A stretch of 64,000 nt of DNA from Tetranychus cinnabarinus (taxonomy: Eukaryota; Arthropoda; Arachnida; Trombidiformes; Tetranychidae). The notes beneath the pieces were generated by a model. That model was not told where the DNA came from. It saw only the letters and a list, made by a program, of their open reading frames with translations, and searched no databases. Each line of letters opens with the position of its first letter. Positions within the stretch are counted from its first letter, which is position 1. The DNA lies in contig WHVY01000004.1 in assembly GCA_022266195.1 (NCBI GenBank), positions 6,899,501 to 6,963,500 of the forward strand, in the 5' to 3' direction. Both the position numbers and the translations under genes were made by a program. Shown here one piece after another: positions 28,618-43,573 of this stretch.

Positions 28618-31600
28618 AGAAAGAGATTTTTTCAAAATTCATTTTGACCATTAAGTGATAACCAAATGACCAGAAATGTGCAACAAAAGTCAGGTTAACA
28701 TAATTAATGAGCCAATTTGGGTTCACATTCAATGATATTTTGAGGTTTTCAAAGTTTTCATGTTTAATTGAAATTGATTAACATTTCCATGTCAAACTGG
28801 TTTCGATGCTCATGTAGCTCAATGTGATTAATAGATTAACAATTTTTTTAATCAATCAAACTTTTCTCATTGAGGCAACCAAATTAATCAAAAATTTATG
28901 TTCAACTTCAGATCGAGATTCAACCAGATTAATTGACTAGTTTAAGCCACAATCAAAAATAGGTTTGAACAAGCAGAAGAGATTCATTGATATGTTGATC
29001 ATCACTGATGACAATTAAATTAGAAACTGAGTAAAAACTCAATTTTAAACATTGATTGATTATTCCATTATCATAATCAAGTGAACTGTTAATTAAACTG
29101 CATTTGTAACGATTTTGCATCTTTTGCCCAATTTTCACATTCAACTGCCAATTGGAAAATTGATTTACTTTTTTGCTTCCCAATGAGTACATTTTTCATC
29201 AAATGCACCTATTTTCCTGTTGAAAGGTGAAACAATTGAAAGGATTGAGTTGAGATCAGGAAGAGGATCATGAAAAGAAAAAAAGTCTGATTTTCTCTTA
29301 ATGAATGTTTCATCTGAAACAGTTTTTTTCAATGAACATCATTTAGCAAAACAAATGCTTTAAACGAGACAAAATTGCGATAATTATGCTTAAAATTAAA
29401 TCAACCAATTGCAGGTGTGAAAAGCCGTGTTTAATTTGATTAGGTGAGAAACTCAATTGGATTTTGATAATCAATTGGACAAAAGTCGGAAGGTTGAATC
29501 GAATCTAAGAAAATGAGAAAATTGATCAAATTGATTCACTTTGAGTTTCTAAATTGTTAGCTTCTAGTGAAATTGTGATTTTGTAAAATGAGAAAAGAAA
29601 GTTTTTTTTGACAAATGAAAATGTTGGTTTCCTTTGAAAAGGCAATTTTCATAGCAATCAGTGAAGATGAAGTGTGAAGAGAAACAGAATTTTTAAGAGT
29701 TTCAAAGTTCTGGTTATTAAAGGTTGGAGAAAATTGGAAAACTCAAGAGAATTTATCTTTTTCTTTATTTGCCATTTTCCCTCGTCACAAGCAACTGAAC
29801 AATAATCAAGTTCAATGTTTTTTCCCTTCGCAATCAAAGAGTAAACTGAATTGTTTAGTGTCCATCAAACATGTACATCTGTTAATAGGGAAACAAGTTT
29901 GACCTTTTACTTGGACTGTTATTAAACCTCTCAATTAACCAAATTAGCCGCTAGTCATTAGCAACAAATATAATTGTCATTTGTCAACATTTGATTAACA
30001 TCATCATCATCACCATTTAAAGTGAATTTGAAAACATTTTGTCAACATTTTAACTAAACTCTAGACAATCAATCAAATCACTTAAAGATTGATTCCATAA
30101 ATTGCAATCAAAGGCCAAAAACAGAAATCAAATTTCACCATTTTAAGACTAAAAATCTGATAAATTCAGAATTGTTTCTGTAAATGAACTTTAATCATTA
30201 TAAACTATTTATGATTGGTTTAAACCAATTCTGACATCGACTTGTGATGCTAAAAAATGGATCAATTTGGTAATAACAATAACGGCAGACTTAAATGGTG
30301 AAAAGTGAAATCTGGTTCATGATAAATCATCATTTTTCGGAGTCATTCATTATTCATGCAAACTCCTTCACAAATTGATAATCAAATAATAAAAAAGCTT
30401 TTAATGTTGAAAAGGTTTAAATATCAGTTGGAAATGATGGAAAAGTAAAGAAGATAAAAAACGGATTCGTTATAAATAAAGCAATATTCATAACAATCAT
30501 GAAAATAATCAGTATAAATAGATTTTTGGTGTAAATAAGAAAATTTGGAAATTAAATGATACAGAAAATAAAGTGGACACACAAGACTGAGAAACGTTTT
30601 TCCTGTTTATCATTCTTGTGATATCAACGTGCGTTTCATCTCACGAATCACGCAATCAACATTTAGTACCATATATCAATATAATATTTGGTACTATTGT
30701 TGGCTTTATCTACGTGCTTATTTGCCCCACTTAAGGTTGTAATTGCGCTTGTGATACAGTAAAGCCGAGGTTCTTCTTGTTGACATTTCAATTGTTCAAT
30801 AGCATTAACTATTCAATGTAATTTCAACATGGACTGTTAGTTGATTCGTGAGCGAATATTGAAATGCTCTTTTTCATGGTCTTAACATTCAATATCATCT
30901 AATAATGGGTTTGCAATAATGATTTACCTTTATTATTTAAACACAAAAGGGCTTCCAATCAGCCAAATCAGCATTTCCTTGCAACCATCTTTAACAAATG
31001 ACACATTTAAATGAGAGTCTCTCGGTTGTTTCATTGATTCCAATGATTATTCATTCAACATTCATTTCTGAATAAGGAATATTGAGTCTTTTGAATCTCA
31101 TCTCAATAAACAAGTTAACTATTGATAGTAATATCATGAAAAGTCAAATAGATGTAAGTGAATGACGATCATTTAATATCGATTTGATTTCAATCAAATA
31201 TTTAACCTTATTCAATGAATATATTGAGTAGGTTTCAGAGATTTCATTAGTTTGATAAAAAAACTTATCAAACTCAACAATCGTTTCCACCAATTGAATC
31301 GCATTTTTCATTGCAAGTTTGACGTTTAATGTTGAATTTAACTTTTCATTTCTTTAACTCGTTGGTTTATTTGTAACAAGAAACTGGTTAAATTGTATTC
31401 ATATCGATAGCTGACTAAAAAGGTTTGATCCAATTGACCATTTAACGGCCGAACGAGTTGAACACAGTTTTGGTCAACTTTAAATTAAACCGTTTATTCG
31501 TGACTTTATTTCATTGCAACATTAAACATTCAACTCGATGATAAATTTAAGATGAAACTCATCTTTAAATGGTCTGCTTTGAATGTTCAATTGAATTGAC

Positions 31601-34600
31601 TACAAATGAATTGGACTCATTCATGGATAACTTTTTTTCTCAATATTTTTCCCTTTAATTTCGTGATTTGTTTGGCTAAATTGATTGTAACACACACACA
31701 CACATTCAAACGTTAATCTGATTCATGAACTGTATTATAAGTGAATTCAAATTATCATGTAATCTGATTGATTCCGCTTTTCAAATTTAAATCAATTGAG
31801 CGTACAGTATTAAACGGATTATAAATGCGTTAACCATTAAATCCATCCATCGATTCATTATTAGATTTACAATCAAAATGATAACATCAGAAGTGATCAG
31901 TGAAAAGTGAATAATACAAAGTATTTATCAAATAATATAAATATAAACTGAATAATCAAATGAGAACAATTTGAAAAGAGGAAAAAAGTTCTGCTGCTGA
32001 TAACAATAACACTCATTCCCTGAGTAAACTTATCATGTTGTTGAGAGAAGGGAAAAAAACACACTGAAGATAATGTGAGAATGTGAAAATGATAAGTTCC
32101 AATAAAGTGTACTATTCTTAACCCTGACTTGTTATTAAAGATGGATATTATATTACAGAACTGACAGTTTAGATGAACTCTTAATTGTTAACACACACTG
32201 TTAAAGGTTGAGCCAAATTAAGCTGATTATTGTAAATAACAACAGAAAGGTTAAAAAATGGAAAAGTTTTTTTTCTGGTTAATCTCCAACCTGAATAGTA
32301 ATGGGTATAAATGATGTTAAGATGAACATGGTGACAAAGACGAAATGATGTTGGTTTCGCTTTTTCATGTATAATTTATGAAACTGATTATCTATTTTCA
32401 GCAAGTTTACTCTCAACTTTTATTCATTGTTAAGGACATTGAAACACAACTAAAAGTTGACCCTTGTTTAGATGATTAAATGCTGTAAGTGGACTATATT
32501 TAATTGAACCTCAACAAATGTACTAATTGTGGCGATGATTAATCTAACGATTTCAGTCTGACATCATCATTTTGCATTATTATTGTGACAAGAAAGGCGT
32601 TAAGTTTGTCGTTTCGATTACAAATCACAGTTAGTCAACTCGAGCTGATTTCTTGATAAAAATTCAATTTTACTCAGTCCAATGGATAGTGACTGGTTGA
32701 CTTGCTAAGCTAGTTCAAGTGTTAACAGTCAAACCCTTCAACCTTCATCGTCGGGTCATTTCATAATTCATTGTAAACCAACTCATATGAGCTAACAATT
32801 AAATTTTAGGCAAAATCAAAAATAAGACAAAAATCTTTGAAATTGAAAATTTCACTGTCATCTTAACACCGTCTAGCCCATTCTAGAGCTGACTAGAGTT
32901 GATTTGGTTACAATTGACATTTCATCAAATATTGATTTGCCAATTGGCTCGTTGGGCACGTCAATAGATTGACCAAATCAAGTATCAATGACCATGTTAT
33001 CTCATGATAAATTATGCGTTCAATGATAAATGTGATCTTATGCCGATCTTATCATTACCTGTCATTCATTATTCCTTCCGTTCATTTTTCTCTCTCTCTG
33101 CCCGACTCTCTGTGGTTCAAAATTGAGGTTGAAAGTTTGGTTTTCAATTTGGTAAAACAAAATGATGTAACCAAAAAAATTTGACCTGACCGGTTTTTAA
33201 GATGGAGGATCAACAAATTTTAGCTCTTCTCTTCTTGTGATGGAAACGGAAATTGAAGTTTCTTAAAACTGAATCCAGTCAGACAGGTTACCACATCATC
33301 TCTCTTATTCCTCTTCCTTACTCACCTTACATCATCATCACCATTATCATCACCATTTTTCTCTCTCTTTTCAATCCAAGCTTTTTCTGGTTTCCCTCTA
33401 CCTTAACCTTTCCTTTTGCTCTCCAATATGTTTACAAAAGCGTTCAATAATTGGTAGCAAATATTTTTACCTAATATTTAAAACACATACAAGACAAGTG
33501 GAAACATTTTTCATTGCCTCTGATAATTGCCGATAATTCTGATGTTCAATGAATCAATTGATAACGTTTAAACGTTGTAACAGCAAGAAAACAATTCAAC
33601 TTGAAAGTGACAAACGATCAGCAATACATGAAATAATTGAAATTTGCCTAGAGTCAAAGATTATCAGTTTCACAGTCAACTGATTACTTGATTATCTTTT
33701 CACCCAAAAAGCTCTCAATGTTGATTTACATTTTATCTTGACTTCTAGCACAATATGGAAACGTGTTGGTTCATCACAACGTTAACCAACCATTGTACAG
33801 TTGATTAACAAAAAGGCTTGCAAAAATGAACAATCAGTTAAACACTAAAATTGGACTCTTTTGATTAACTTGTTTGCTCAATGATCATGTTTGTTTTTTT
33901 TTAAAAAATTTCATCTTTTTCTTTCTTCTTTTGTACCTTCAACTTGCTTAATCATGATTATGCTGATGATAATGATAATGATCATCAGCAATTAACCTTC
34001 CTTATCAAAGATGATGATGATAAGAAGATGAAGATGCCCCTGGTAATATTAATATTACCATCTATTTTTATATTAGGAAAAGCATTGAAAAATTGGAGTC
34101 TCTTCTGGGTAAAAGACTGGGATAGAGAAAGTTCATTCAACTTGTTTTCCAGTCATTTCTTGGTGAAAATGAAAAATTATTGGAATGACTTTAGGCAATT
34201 TTTTCGTTCAGGAATTCATTTTATCTAATAATATTATTGGAAGGAAAGAAAACGGCAAAAAAAACAAGATAACTTGTTTCATCTTCTTTGGACTTCTTTT
34301 CCTTTTTTTTGAAACTTACGTTTGAAATGAAAGGTTTTTTTTGCACAAGTATTGACAATCTGAGTAAATTGTTGACAATCAAGTTTCAATTTTCAATATT
34401 AAACTTGTCATCAATTGCAATGAAAACAAGTTGGCTCAGAGTCTCACGGAAATGTTGGGAAAAGCAATTTAAGGATTTTAATTAAATGTTAACATTTGAT
34501 CAACATTGAAATCTGACTTTTACTGGACAAGTTGAAGGTTTCAATGTTTAGGTTTCACCTCATTTTAGGTGAAGTTTCATGTGAATCGATCAACATGTTA

Positions 34601-37600
34601 AATTGTGTAAAGAGAAAAATATTTTCGATTCTCTAATGTAGATCAATGTTAAAGGTTTGATTAGTAAAATTGGGTAAAATTTTCATGTGAACTCATTGTG
34701 TGAACTTTATCTAGAACTATTAACATGATGATTTTGATTCACATATTTGATAAGAAATGAATGATAATTTAGGTTTCTCTTTGGGTTTTCTCTTTGAGGT
34801 AAAATTGCCATTAACTTGATTGTTGTCCCAACGATCATTGGCATCATCATTATCATCTTTTAGCAATTGAAGATGTAGGAAGATGATTATGGATAACAAG
34901 GTAAATAAAATTCCCTTAGGCAATGGCAAGGTTTAAAATAACACGTCTTATGAGTCGTTGCTTTTTTTTGCTTGCCATTTCTCATCATCATTAACATGGT
35001 AATAATAATAATAATTTTTTCACGCTCTTCTCGGCTCTTACCTTCTACATATTTCTTTGGCACGTCCCCAGGAATGTCTGATATTGAAATATTTGTAATA
35101 TTGAGTTCCAAAATTGTTCCAACCTGTAAGGCTTTCATACAAGCTTTGAGGCTCGATATGATCTGGTTGGGTCACTGAATACGGAAAAGAAAAGTAAATC
35201 AGAAAAAAAATGTTTCACTCAATATGGTTTGATGGAAGGTCAATAAGCTTGAATTTATAGTCGACTGTTCTTTGGTCAAATGACCATATTTGACCGTTTT
35301 TTAATGGGTAAATAAGAAAGCTTCATCGTTCTCAGAATCATGAATATTGTAAATTAGTGTGTGTGAAGTATCTCAACTGATTAGGGAAAGGTGACTAACT
35401 TGTTGAGGTAAAAACCTGTTTCTTTGCATAATATTACATCAAATACACAATGGAAGGTTGAAATGATGGTGAAAAAAGGATTGAGGTAAAGATTAAGATT
35501 AAGATTGGGTTCATTTATAGACTAACATTTTAGGTTAGGTTAACCCAAAGAAATGGACTGTTCTTGGGAAAAAAAGGCTTAATGTGTCTACTTACTTAAA
35601 CATAATGGTAAAAAGGCTATGATGAGATGGTGAATGATGAAAAAATTCATGATGCCTGATGACTGATCAGTTCTGATCTCACAAATCACTTATCCAGAAT
35701 TGTAAGGAAACATATAAAAATGATAACAAAACACGCAAGTTGTTGGTTGAAAACAAAAAGTTGATAATCCTAGTAGTTACACAGTGATGCACAATGAGAC
35801 AGCAAACAACAACAAACTGTTGACTTTCTTGTTGGTCTGCTGTTTGTTTCTTTGTTTTTGGCTTTTCTTAATAATTTAATTTATCTAAGGATAAGCCCAA
35901 AGTTAATTCCAGTACATTCATGACAATGGTTGAAATTGAGTCAAATAGTAATAAAACACCAATCAAATGTAACCAAATCAATAATATATATATATAAAAC
36001 TTATATATACTTAATATAAAAATTACAAAACTATTACAAAAATACCTATTCTCACAAGTCAAAAGGTAAATGGTTACTTCAACTGGTTAAAATGATGGCG
36101 GATCAAGGTACTAACCTTACGGTGAGACTCATCGGTTCAACTTGTCAGTCCATAAGCAAAACCAGTTTACCTAACCAGCAAAGCCGACTCGTTAGACGCC
36201 ATCTATTGATTAGGTAGCCAACTGTGTAGTTACGTTCACTTGTTGAGTGACATTAAAATGGGTTTATTTTCATTATTAATTCCTAACCTTTTTTAAATTC
36301 AACATATGCCAACAATTAAAGTATAAGTTGATTGTCAGTTTAATTTTTCTTTTTCTGTTTAATTGGTCATTTATAGCCATTACAATACAAGAGGAAACCA
36401 GAAATTGAATTTTCATCGCTTCTGTGGTTTACTTCAAGCTTCACCCTTTTGTTATGATTTGACTTGAAAGTGTCATTTTTCAATTCAACAATTAATTTTA
36501 ATTTTTTGTGAATATTTTAATTAAAAGGTTGAAATTGTTACTCCGAATTCACTTAATATTTGATAATGAATCTTGACTAACTCAGATCATATCTTAATTG
36601 TGCTTGCCTTTCAAATGATTTAAGGTTTGATGAGCAATTATGATTTTCAATCTTTTGACTTTACATCAATGACACAATGATACATTATCAATATCAATAT
36701 CAGTTAAACTTGGCATTGAATATAAAAATGTGAAATTTTCAGAAATTTACAATTCTTGGGTCGAAATGCAGTTTTTGTCGATAAAGATCTTGTTATTGAG
36801 AGCAATATTTTTGATGAAAAATTGCAAATGATATTACGATTAGTATTGGTTTGGATTAACATTCCTATTTCAAGATTTTCAACCAGCATGAGATTTTTAT
36901 TAAAAAATCAAATCAGAATTGAAAGTTGCCAATACAATAGCCTTAGATGTTATCAATTCCTTGTCACAATAATAATGCAAAATAAGCCAACTAAACGCAC
37001 GCTAAACCTTGATTCAGTTAGATCAACTAATAAGCAATTTGACACAGTCTTTAGAGTTGAATCAATCTTTTTGCTTCCATCACAATGCTTTAAACCAACT
37101 GATCAAGTCAACTCAAACCAGAAATTAACAAAATCAAAGTAACGATGTTATTGATTCAATTTTGAATATGAGGTAAACTGATGAAAAGCAGTTGTTTTAG
37201 GTTGAAGCAATTTCTTAACCAATATAAATATAATAACTTGATATTAAACTTGAACTTTTTCATGTTAAACATTTTGAGCTTGAAACCAATCTTTTGCCCA
37301 AATCGTTCAATCATTAATGTTGACTAAATCAACTGAAAGCATCAAAATTATTCCTTCAATTAGCTTTGGTCTAAACAAGAGTTTTGTCCCAATAATGTAA
37401 AATTAACCCAAAGAAGTGGATTCATTTGATTCTTAATGTTGCCTAAACATGTTTTTAATTGTGTCACATTTGACATCTAAAGGTGAAGTTACATTGAGTT
37501 TACCCTTCAACAGTTTCCAAACATGAATATTAAACATTTTTCATGATTAATTTTATTGCGAAAAGGCGGAATTGAATTGGTTTAACAATAAGAAAACGTT

Positions 37601-38501
37601 TCCATTATTGATGGTTAAAGCAAAGTAACGATTTTAAAACATTGAGACTTTTCCCAGTCAATATTGCACTTTAACAGTTAATTTGAACCAAGACAAACCC
37701 ATTTCATTGATCATGAATTATTGAAATGATTACGAGACTCAAGTGATGATTATGCAGCTACAAACATTTCCTCTCGTCTGATTTGGTGAAAAATGAATTG
37801 AAATGATGAGATGAGCAAATCAAAAAAAGGCTCTATTCTGGTCAAAAATGAGGCAAAAAATAACCTCAAAATAACTGGTTATTTTACAGCAAATTCAGGG
37901 TCATTTTTTTCTCTCTTTTCCCTTCTCATTCACCAAATCAATTTCCGATCATTTTTTTTTGTCTCTCTAATCAGATTCTTCTTCTTCCTAGTCGTATAAG
38001 TTTCAGTATGGTTATTACAGAAGGTAATTGTTAAAGGTGAACCAAAAAACATCGTGAGACAAAAAAGCTTGAAACGTGATTTTGATTATAAAATATCATC
38101 TAATATTTTGAAGTTTCTCAGTTTTTTTTGTTTGAAACTTTCAGGGTGAATTAAGGTTAAATCAAGGGAAGAGGAAAGTCGGTATTAAATGAAAAACTAA
38201 ACATTTTTCAACATCCGAACTTCCATAATGTCCTGATCATTCCGATAATTTTGATCGCCATTTTATCCAATAGTTGATCAAATGCTTTCCCAGACTCAAA
38301 AGGTTGGCTAGGTTGGATGGTTGTGAAAGATCAATTGAAATTCTCAGTTAATTTAAATCGCAATTCATTCGCAATTCATCCAAGACAATGACAGCGATTC
38401 TGGAATATTTGATTCTAATAAACAAATGATAAAATTAAATAACCAATTTTACTCCTTTGAGTGTCAACTCATTTTGCATTATAGTCAATCCACATTGAAA
38501 T

Positions 38502-38790
38502 ACCCAAACTCGTAATGAGAAAAACCAGAAAATAAAAAGCTTTCAAATTGAAAAGATCGATGGGAAAGGGAAACAAATCCTTAGCTTGAAATGACCATTG
38601 AAAGGTTATTTAACCAGATTTAAGACCATAAAGACCGTACCAAAATCCTTAACTTCAATCAACTTTTTGGTCATTTCAAGCTAAAGGTTTGTTTCACTTT
38701 TACATTGGTCTTTTCAGTTGACAAAAGCTAACACTTTTACATTTTGTATTTTCATTTTTACATTTTGGTTTTTCTCATTATGAGTTTGGG
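38502..38790. repeat. Foldback (inverted-repeat) element
   Basis: The left arm begins CCCAAACTCGTAATGAGAAA at 38503. The right arm ends with the imperfect reverse complement, TTTCTCATTATGAGTTTGGG, at 38790. Further matching pairs lie inside: AATCCTTAGCTTGAAATGACC on the left against the complement of GGTCATTTCAAGCTAAAGG on the right. The arms are over 100 bases and the centre is short. There is no coding capacity, so this looks like a non-autonomous foldback or MITE-type element. Confidence 0.7.
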
Positions 38791-41700
38791 TCTGAACCAG
38801 AAAATTGTTTCTGGAGTCTTGTAATCGCTAAATGGTTGATCTTAATAAACATTCAATCTTGCTTGACTTTGGATAAAAAGAGTTACTTGAAAGCTGAATC
38901 CATTTTAAATCCTTTTTAAGAGTAAAGTTGATCCGATCTTGTAAACATTTAGTTTTTAATTTCAATTGTAGACAAAATTACTTGATTATTTGACCAACAC
39001 TTGAACATGAACATTAATTATTGCAAAATGTAATTGTTGGTCAGTTGGTTTCAATTGTATATTCACAATTGAAGATTTCCTTTGAATTGTTACGATTGTT
39101 AGTTGAAGGTGGACTGGATTAAACTCTCCATCTGAGCAAATTGTTAAACATGATGATTGATAATACATTAAATTGTTTCACTAACCCATTAAAATGTAAA
39201 CACGCTAAATGATGAAGATGCTAATTTGGTTACATGTTGAACCAGGTTTACAATATTTTGCTATTTATATTCACGTTTCCTAATCCCAATCAATCTTCAT
39301 CTTTGATTGTGTAACTATATTGTTTCAATAAAACCAAATCAAGAAGACAATTAACTTAATCATCTGGAAATGTACAACTTTCACTATTCAACAGTTGCAT
39401 ATGTCAACCCTTACAAATGCTGTTAATCCAATGACAAGCTCAATTTAAATGGCTTTAATGGTTGTTCAATTTTCACACGATTCAATTTTAACTATCAAAT
39501 TAATATCATTGCTCATCATTGAAATCAAATTAAAGTTAATCTTTCTTTCGTGGTTAACAAGCAAACTCATCAATCTAAACACATAACAATAACGACTTAC
39601 CAAAGTTCCGTTCCTAATACAATAAAATAATCTGAATTTCATTTTCTCTCTTAATTTCACCATTGTGTGGTCACAAGAAAACGCTCATTTTATCATTAAA
39701 AAATGTCCTTTCAATCTTCTAATGTTTTTCTTTGAGGTTCACAAGTTGTGTTTTATGGCGTCAACAAGAGATCAGTTCTAGATACGAATCTTTTCCTCTG
39801 ACCATTCGATTCTCTCGCACCTCGTCTCGACCTTATTTGAGAAATTGCATCGAAGATTGGAGATTCAATCGATTTTTTCATTCCAATTTCTCGCATCTTC
39901 CATCAAATCTCCAGTAATAGCACTTCTAGTTACATAACGTGTTCATAGCCGAAACTACTTTTGCTCTGTTCTTCTTTCGTCCGAACTTTTTGGGATAATT
40001 TGAAATGGTTGGAATACCGAATAGACACTTGTCCTAAGCAAAAATTGCAAACGATTTTGATACAATTACAAATCAATTTTCATCGATTTTACAAAAATTA
40101 AATAACTCAAAAAATATCTCGATAAACATACCTATTTGAGGTAAAATCCAAAAATCTTTATCGAAGGTAACCTTGTTCTGCTGGTTCATGATGTAAATGC
40201 TAACTGACTCTTGGTGGTCGTTCATTGTGTTGATGGTTTCGATGGTTGTCGATGTTGACACTAACAAATTCACATCGATCATGATGTTCACTTTCTTCAA
40301 TAAAGTTGTACAATAACTAATTTTGCTCGGTGAAAATCATTTTTATAATTTCTCATCAAATTGGTTCAACATTGAAATATGCTCGATTTGCATCTAACAG
40401 TGAGATTAATAGGTTTCATCACAAGTTTGACTGCTATTAAAAATTGACAAGGTAACATGTTTCAGTTTATTACATTGAATAATAAAGAAACCGATTGACG
40501 TTATTAACCAATTCCTGATTCAGTTTCTTTAATCTTTAACTCTTCATTTCCTCAATTGCTCGTCTATTCAAGGGTAAGTCAGTATGGTAAATAGCGGATT
40601 ATGATCCATTAGCAATTAAAACTGCAACTGGATTCGCAACTCTAATTAAGGACAACAACGTGTTTAAATTGAAAAATATCAAAAGCTTTTCAAGTTGTTC
40701 TCAAAATGCCCTGAAAAGGAGAGTCTCATCACTTGATCCAGCAATTTTGATGAGGACATGAATAAATTAAAGTGAATTAACTTGCTCTTCAACTGAAATT
40801 ACAAACTGAATGTTTATCAAATCAGCTCAATCAAGTAACCAAAGTGATGAGACTTTTTGAAACAATTTTCTGGTTACAATGAATACAAAACAAGCTGATT
40901 AACTTTGATTGCTCTTCCAATTGAAAATCCCAAGTCCTGAGAAAAGTAATTTTCTTTGATTTAGTTACAATCAAATTGCCGCTAAAGAATTTAAAATAAA
41001 ATTTGAAATAATTTACTAATCAGCAAATTGAATGCTACCAAATGTTATTGTAAAACATTGTCGATTGTTGCTATTGAACTGTTAAAATTAGTCTTATTTT
41101 TAACATCAGACTCTTGCAATTTTTCATATTAATCAACTTGCAACAATTGAATGTATTAATTATCAAGGTTGATTAAACACATTGTAAGGTAAAGGTAAGA
41201 AAAAAACAATTTGTATTGTTGGACGAGAAAAAAAGATGTTCATTTGTTTCCATCAACATTGGTAAAGCAAATAGAGCAATATGAAAGTGAATATTTGCCA
41301 AACAATTGTCTTAATGTTGCCATTTTTTAATTACATTTTTAACTCTAAATTGTTGAACAATTTGGAATCAGAAATCAATTGATTTATAAATAAGTCAAAG
41401 TTGAATACAAATTGTTCAATATTTCAGTGTTGCTTTCAACTGATTTTGATAAAGTGAAATGAAACATTAAAGCAAATGTTGACTCTTTTAATGTGTTATC
41501 AAGTTAATTATACTGATGATGTTGATTGTGAAGATGATTTGTGTGTCTTTAGTGTAACATGTTTGTATTATTAATAGAAACGTGTTAAGATGCTGATGAG
41601 GACAGAAAAGTGAATAATCAGAATTGAATTGTTGGTAAAACAAAGGTAAAAGAGTCTCTTTTCTGTACCTTAACTGATCAACTTTAATTAGCAATTGTAA

Positions 41701-43573
41701 TTAAAACTATTAATAAGAAGGATGATTGAGGTTGAAAAGGTATGAGATGAGAGGAAGGTAAAGAAGTGAAAAAATTGAGATTCTCTACTTTTCTTGGCTC
41801 AATTTGTAGCGACGTGATTAACATTGCAGTTTATTGTTGAGGAAGCTGATGATTAGAGTTATTGTTAACGGTACAATTAAAATTGTGTTGATTGTAGCCA
41901 ATTGTTTTACCACAATCAAAATGCGCTTCTTCAAGATTCATCTTTTTTTTTACCTTTACTTTTAATCTTTACATTTTTCATCTCAACACACAATCGATCG
42001 TTTTAATTGTTGCACTTTGTGATTATCAATTGAAGCCCAAAGTGAACCTCAATTTTGTTGGCAAACGATTCCTCAATCAAGCTCAACAGTTGGATTAATT
42101 ATTGGTCTCACATTCACGGTCATATTTAGGCTAATTAAGAGACGTTTGTTTGTTACTGTATTTACCTTTTGTTTCAATGGTTTGCTGGTTTCATTATTTT
42201 AAGTTAATCATTTTCTTGCTCTTCACTGATTATCATAATTGTTGCCTTTCATTTAACCCAATACATCTTTTAGTGGCATTGCACAGTTTACATTGTTTAG
42301 CATGGTTAACTTGATCATTTGTTGTGTGTGTGTTTCATTGTCGTTCAAGTTTACTATTTGATTAGATTAATTTGTTTCCTTCAATTATTTGGGACACTTG
42401 ATTGACTGTAACACTTTATATTATTAATATCAATTATTATTGTCATCTCTCTTTTTGTTTCCTCCAATTCAAATCATCCGATTATTTGATTAACCAAATT
42501 GTCCTCTTTAATGGGTAACCAATTTTTACCTCGCAATTTACTTAATTTTGTAAATCATATTAGCTTCACTATGTATGCCAATCGGTTCATCAACAATAAC
42601 AGTAATAGTTTATCATTACAATAGAATGGCGAGTTTCATGTTTTGAAAAATTTACGGAACAATTTGATTCTTATTGTTACAATCGGATCAATTTTAATGG
42701 ATATTTATTGTCAATTTAAATTTTTCATTTAATTTTAGTTTATTGGAGTCAGGTGTCGACCTCTATTGGACAAATTTTGAATGTAAAATGTTTTGATTGT
42801 TGAGTCGATGTTGGAATCGATTAGCTTTATTAATCTTAAGTTTAATCAAAGGATTGGATTTTAGTTTAAAGTGATTGTCTTGACATTGAACGGTATCAAG
42901 CGGCTTCTCTAAATGCTTAGATGTTCAGTCTTGCTGTTGGATCTTTGGCTTTCTTTAGCTTTCAACTGTCAAATTTTCAATGTATAGCAAAATTTTAGAT
43001 TCAGTTGAGGTAATCTGCATAACATTCATCTTGATCGTGATCAACAACAAGAAAAGTACATTCATATCTTTTTGAAAGTGTCACTTCGATGTGATTCCAA
43101 GAGCTAACGCAATGGCTTTTGAGTGCGTCACAGAAGTGTAAACAATTCTTTAACAGATATCATAAAATAAAATTTCCAGGATAATAATGATAACTTGGCA
43201 TTTGGAGCTGAAATTTTTCCAATAGTGTAAAATTTTCCAATAAACTAAAGCTGAAGCACAATCTAGAAGTGCAATTCAAATATATATATTAAATAAATTA
43301 ATTGATTACAAAATTGAAAGTTATTTCGGTGAAATTTGAAAACAGATTTGCTCCTTTAAACCATTGACAATAATTTTACTTTTCAAATGTAATTCACTCA
43401 ATTTATTGCATCAAGTTTTGACTAGATATTTGTAAGCATTGTTTAAGCTCAACTTATACAAAAAAATACAAAATCATTTTATACAAAAAATAGTAAAAAA
43501 ATTAAATTATAATTAAAAAAATCGTAAAAAATTTTGCACTCATAGAGAAACATTGTAAACAAAAAGTCATTAA

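Larger units (their letters stand above)
26878..43573. other. 16.7-kb gene desert
   Basis: I could not support any gene here. The interval is AT-rich with many homopolymers and a few simple repeats: a TCATCATC-type tract near 27530-27600, a short CA tract near 31690 and an AT tract near 35985. It also holds a foldback element (38502-38790), a hairpin (28571-28617) and a less AT-rich island at 39700-40300 with a weak two-exon candidate. The longest open frame (36756-37142, plus) starts at TTG and has AT-rich codon use like its surroundings. Confidence 0.55.

Noticed and set aside
33944..34228. 94-codon plus-strand frame with Asp/Asn/Lys-rich start
   Set aside because: Derived from GAT/AAT repeat-like DNA; no evidence of selection or gene structure.
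36756..37142. 128-codon plus-strand frame in the gene desert
   Set aside because: Begins with TTG, has AT-rich codons like its flanks, no domain and no splice or promoter signals.
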